Shown: positions 5,148-6,582 of the stretch, in pieces | Layout: every line of letters starts with the position of its first letter | How positions within the stretch are numbered: position 1 is the first letter of the stretch | DNA from: Alphaproteobacteria bacterium | GTDB lineage: Bacteria; Pseudomonadota; Alphaproteobacteria; Micropepsales; Micropepsaceae | Direction of reading: 5' to 3' | NCBI GenBank assembly: GCA_947373775.1 | Contig: CANBZE010000110.1 | Location: 1 to 6,582 of the forward strand | DNA: 6,582 nt | Program-made: the position numbers and the translations under genes | The notes under the pieces: model-generated | Told to the model about the DNA's origin: nothing | Database searches by the model: none | Seen by the model: only the letters and a program-made list of their open reading frames with translations

Positions 5148-6209
5148 ATGTCGGAAGCCTTCATCAATCGCATCGCCACAGCCAACCCGCCGCACGACGT
5201 GCACGACACCTTCCTGCGCTTCGGCCGGCAGATGCTGCGCCACGACAATCGCCGCGCCGCCTTGTTCGACCGCATGGCCGAGCGCAGCGGCATTTCGCGC
5301 CGCTATTCGTTTCTGGAGCCGGGCGCGCAAGGCGCGGCGGTGGATGCCGAAGGCTTCTACAAGCTGGGTGCCTTCCCCGATACCGCGGCGCGGATGCAGA
5401 AGTTCGAAGTCTGCGCGCCGGGCCTGGCGGTGGAAGCGGTCGAGAAATTGCTGGTGGGCGAAGACCGCAGCCGTATCACCCATGTCATCGTCACCAGTTG
5501 CACCGGCCTGTCCGCGCCGGGCATCGACCTGGAACTGGTGGAGCGTTGCGGCCTGCCGTCCCATGTGGAACGCACCATGGTGGGCTTCATGGGCTGCTAC
5601 GCCGCCATCAATGCGTTGAAGCTGGCGCGCCACATCGTGCGCTCCGAACCGCAAGCGCGGGTGCTGGCGGTGAACCTGGAACTCTGCACCCTGCATTTGC
5701 ACGAAACCGACGATCTCGAAGAGATATTGTCCTTCCTGCTGTTCGCCGATGGCTGCGCCGCCGCGCTGGTCAGCGCCGATCCCATCGGGGTTGAAATGAC
5801 ATCCTTCCGCGCCGCACTGGTGCCGGACACCCGCGAGCTGATCCGCTGGCATATTCGCCAGCAAGGTTTCGACATGGTGCTGTCGGGCGCGGTGCCCGGT
5901 GCCATCCGCACCGCTTTGTCGGAATCGCGCGACGACATATTGGGCGGCGCCAATGACATCGACCTTTGGGCGATTCATCCGGGCGGGCGCACGGTGCTGG
6001 ATGCGGTGGAGCAGGCCTTTGCTTTGCCCCCCGAAGCGCTGGCGCCGTCGCGCAGCGTGCTGAACGATTTCGGCAACATGTCGTCGGGCACGGTGATGTT
6101 TGTGCTGGACCGCATCATGCGCGAGGCGAGGGGCGGCCAGCGCGGCTGCGCCATGTCCTTCGGCCCGGGCCTAGTGGCCGAGACCATGATGTTCCGCATG
6201 GCGGCGTGA
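5148..6209 (+). CDS. Type III polyketide synthase (chalcone-synthase-like)
   Basis: A 353-residue, full-length homodimeric-type PKS that condenses a CoA-linked starter with malonyl-CoA without an acyl carrier protein. The catalytic triad is complete: C150 in VGFMGCYAAINAL, H277 in LWAIHPGGRTVLD, and N310 in LNDFGNMSSGTVMF. The H-to-N spacing of 33 residues equals that of plant chalcone synthase (H303, N336). Other family marks are VTSCTGLSAPGIDLELV, NLELCTLHLHETDDLEEILSFLLFADGCAAALVS, and the C-terminal SFGPGLVAETMMFR loop. The ATG at 5148 is secure because an in-frame TAG lies at 5136-5138 and MSEAFINRIATANPP matches the family N-terminus. The next gene overlaps by one base (TGATG) and encodes a methyltransferase, as in phenolic-lipid (srsAB) and alkylpyrone (bpsAB) operons. 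Starter, chain length and ring type cannot be read from sequence; a long-chain alkylresorcinol or alkylpyrone product is my inference. Confidence 0.95.
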   Translation: MSEAFINRIATANPPHDVHDTFLRFGRQMLRHDNRRAALFDRMAERSGISRRYSFLEPGAQGAAVDAEGFYKLGAFPDTAARMQKFEVCAPGLAVEAVEKLLVGEDRSRITHVIVTSCTGLSAPGIDLELVERCGLPSHVERTMVGFMGCYAAINALKLARHIVRSEPQARVLAVNLELCTLHLHETDDLEEILSFLLFADGCAAALVSADPIGVEMTSFRAALVPDTRELIRWHIRQQGFDMVLSGAVPGAIRTALSESRDDILGGANDIDLWAIHPGGRTVLDAVEQAFALPPEALAPSRSVLNDFGNMSSGTVMFVLDRIMREARGGQRGCAMSFGPGLVAETMMFRMAA

Positions 6210-6582
6210 TGCGCGCGCCAAAAAGAATATTGATGCCGGAAATCCTGGATCACCTGGCGCCGGATGATCCCCGCGCCCTGCGTTCGCGCCGCGACCTGGC
6301 GCGGATCAATGGGGTGATGCGCCAAGCTGCGATCATGACAAAGGCGCTGTCGGATTTCTCTGCGCCCAAAACTTTGGTCGATTTGGGCGGTGGCGATGGC
6401 CGCTTCATGCTGTCGGTGGCGCGGCGGTTGGCGAAGCGCTGGCCCGGCGTCACTGTTCTGATCGCCGACCGCCAGAATATTGTCAGCGCCGAAACGCGGA
6501 GCCAGTTCGCCGCGCTGGGCTGGTCCTGCGAGGTGGCGCAGGGCGATATTTTCGAAACCTTGCCGCAGATCACGCCAGACAT
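6209..6582 (+). CDS. Class I SAM-dependent methyltransferase, 3' end beyond the window
   Basis: The first 124 residues of a methyltransferase. After an N-terminal helical part (about 1-52), motif I is VDLGGGDGRF (57-66), the standard SAM-binding glycine loop. It is followed by the second strand VTVLIADRQN with acidic D87, and GDIFETLP (112-119) in the adenine-contacting region. No signal peptide is seen, so it should act in the cytoplasm. The ATG at 6209 shares its A with the PKS stop (TGATG), giving translational coupling; no Shine-Dalgarno is needed or visible. An ATG at 6233 is a possible later start, eight codons on. Its position directly behind a type III PKS suggests it methylates the polyketide product, as SrsB and BpsB do. 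The remaining 100 or so residues and any further operon genes lie to the right. Confidence 0.88.
   Translation, partial: MRAPKRILMPEILDHLAPDDPRALRSRRDLARINGVMRQAAIMTKALSDFSAPKTLVDLGGGDGRFMLSVARRLAKRWPGVTVLIADRQNIVSAETRSQFAALGWSCEVAQGDIFETLPQITPD

Noticed and set aside
4962..5978. A 338-codon minus-strand open frame opposite the PKS and the end of the peptidase gene
   Set aside because: It spans two genes and their intergenic region, lacks recognisable motifs, and opposes an intact PKS.

Overview
The window looks like chromosomal DNA of a GC-rich bacterium, most likely an alphaproteobacterium. The evidence is strong G/C bias at third codon positions, a divergent trxB / Lrp-family pair (an arrangement known from proteobacteria), several exported proteins including an M13 zinc peptidase, and Caulobacter-like promoter features. 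I cannot name the genus from sequence alone. I saw no tRNA, rRNA, insertion sequence, CRISPR array or other mobile element.

Layout. (1) 1-713, minus strand: thioredoxin reductase (trxB), cut by the left edge so that its C-terminal quarter is missing. (2) 714-935: divergent promoter region, with a candidate sigma70-type promoter on each strand. (3) 936-1415, plus strand: Lrp-type regulator with a GTG start. (4) 1503-5065, plus strand: three tightly spaced genes, all with signal peptides. They encode a methyltransferase-fold protein, an unrecognised protein with two copies of a small beta-rich unit, and a full-length M13 (neprilysin/PepO-like) metallopeptidase. The first two overlap by 4 nt (TTGA) and the third follows after 30 nt, so they probably form one operon for envelope proteins. 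(5) 5066-5147: an 82-nt spacer, AT-rich in its first half, holding a helically phased direct repeat, a small inverted repeat, and a promoter-like motif also found upstream of gene 1503. (6) 5148-6582, plus strand: a type III polyketide synthase overlapping by one base with a class I methyltransferase gene that is cut by the right edge. This is the start of a small biosynthetic operon.

How the genes work together. TrxB (cytoplasmic thiol redox) and the Lrp regulator (amino-acid-responsive transcription) are housekeeping neighbours that share a regulatory region. The three exported genes probably act together in the periplasm or at the envelope, but only the peptidase has a clear activity. The PKS/methyltransferase pair resembles phenolic-lipid or alkylpyrone operons, in which a type III PKS makes an alkylresorcinol or alkylpyrone and a methyltransferase modifies it. 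The product here is unknown and later genes of the operon lie outside the window.

The points most worth following are the PKS/methyltransferase operon with its possibly leaderless start and upstream repeats, and the exported methyltransferase-fold protein coupled to an undescribed secreted protein.
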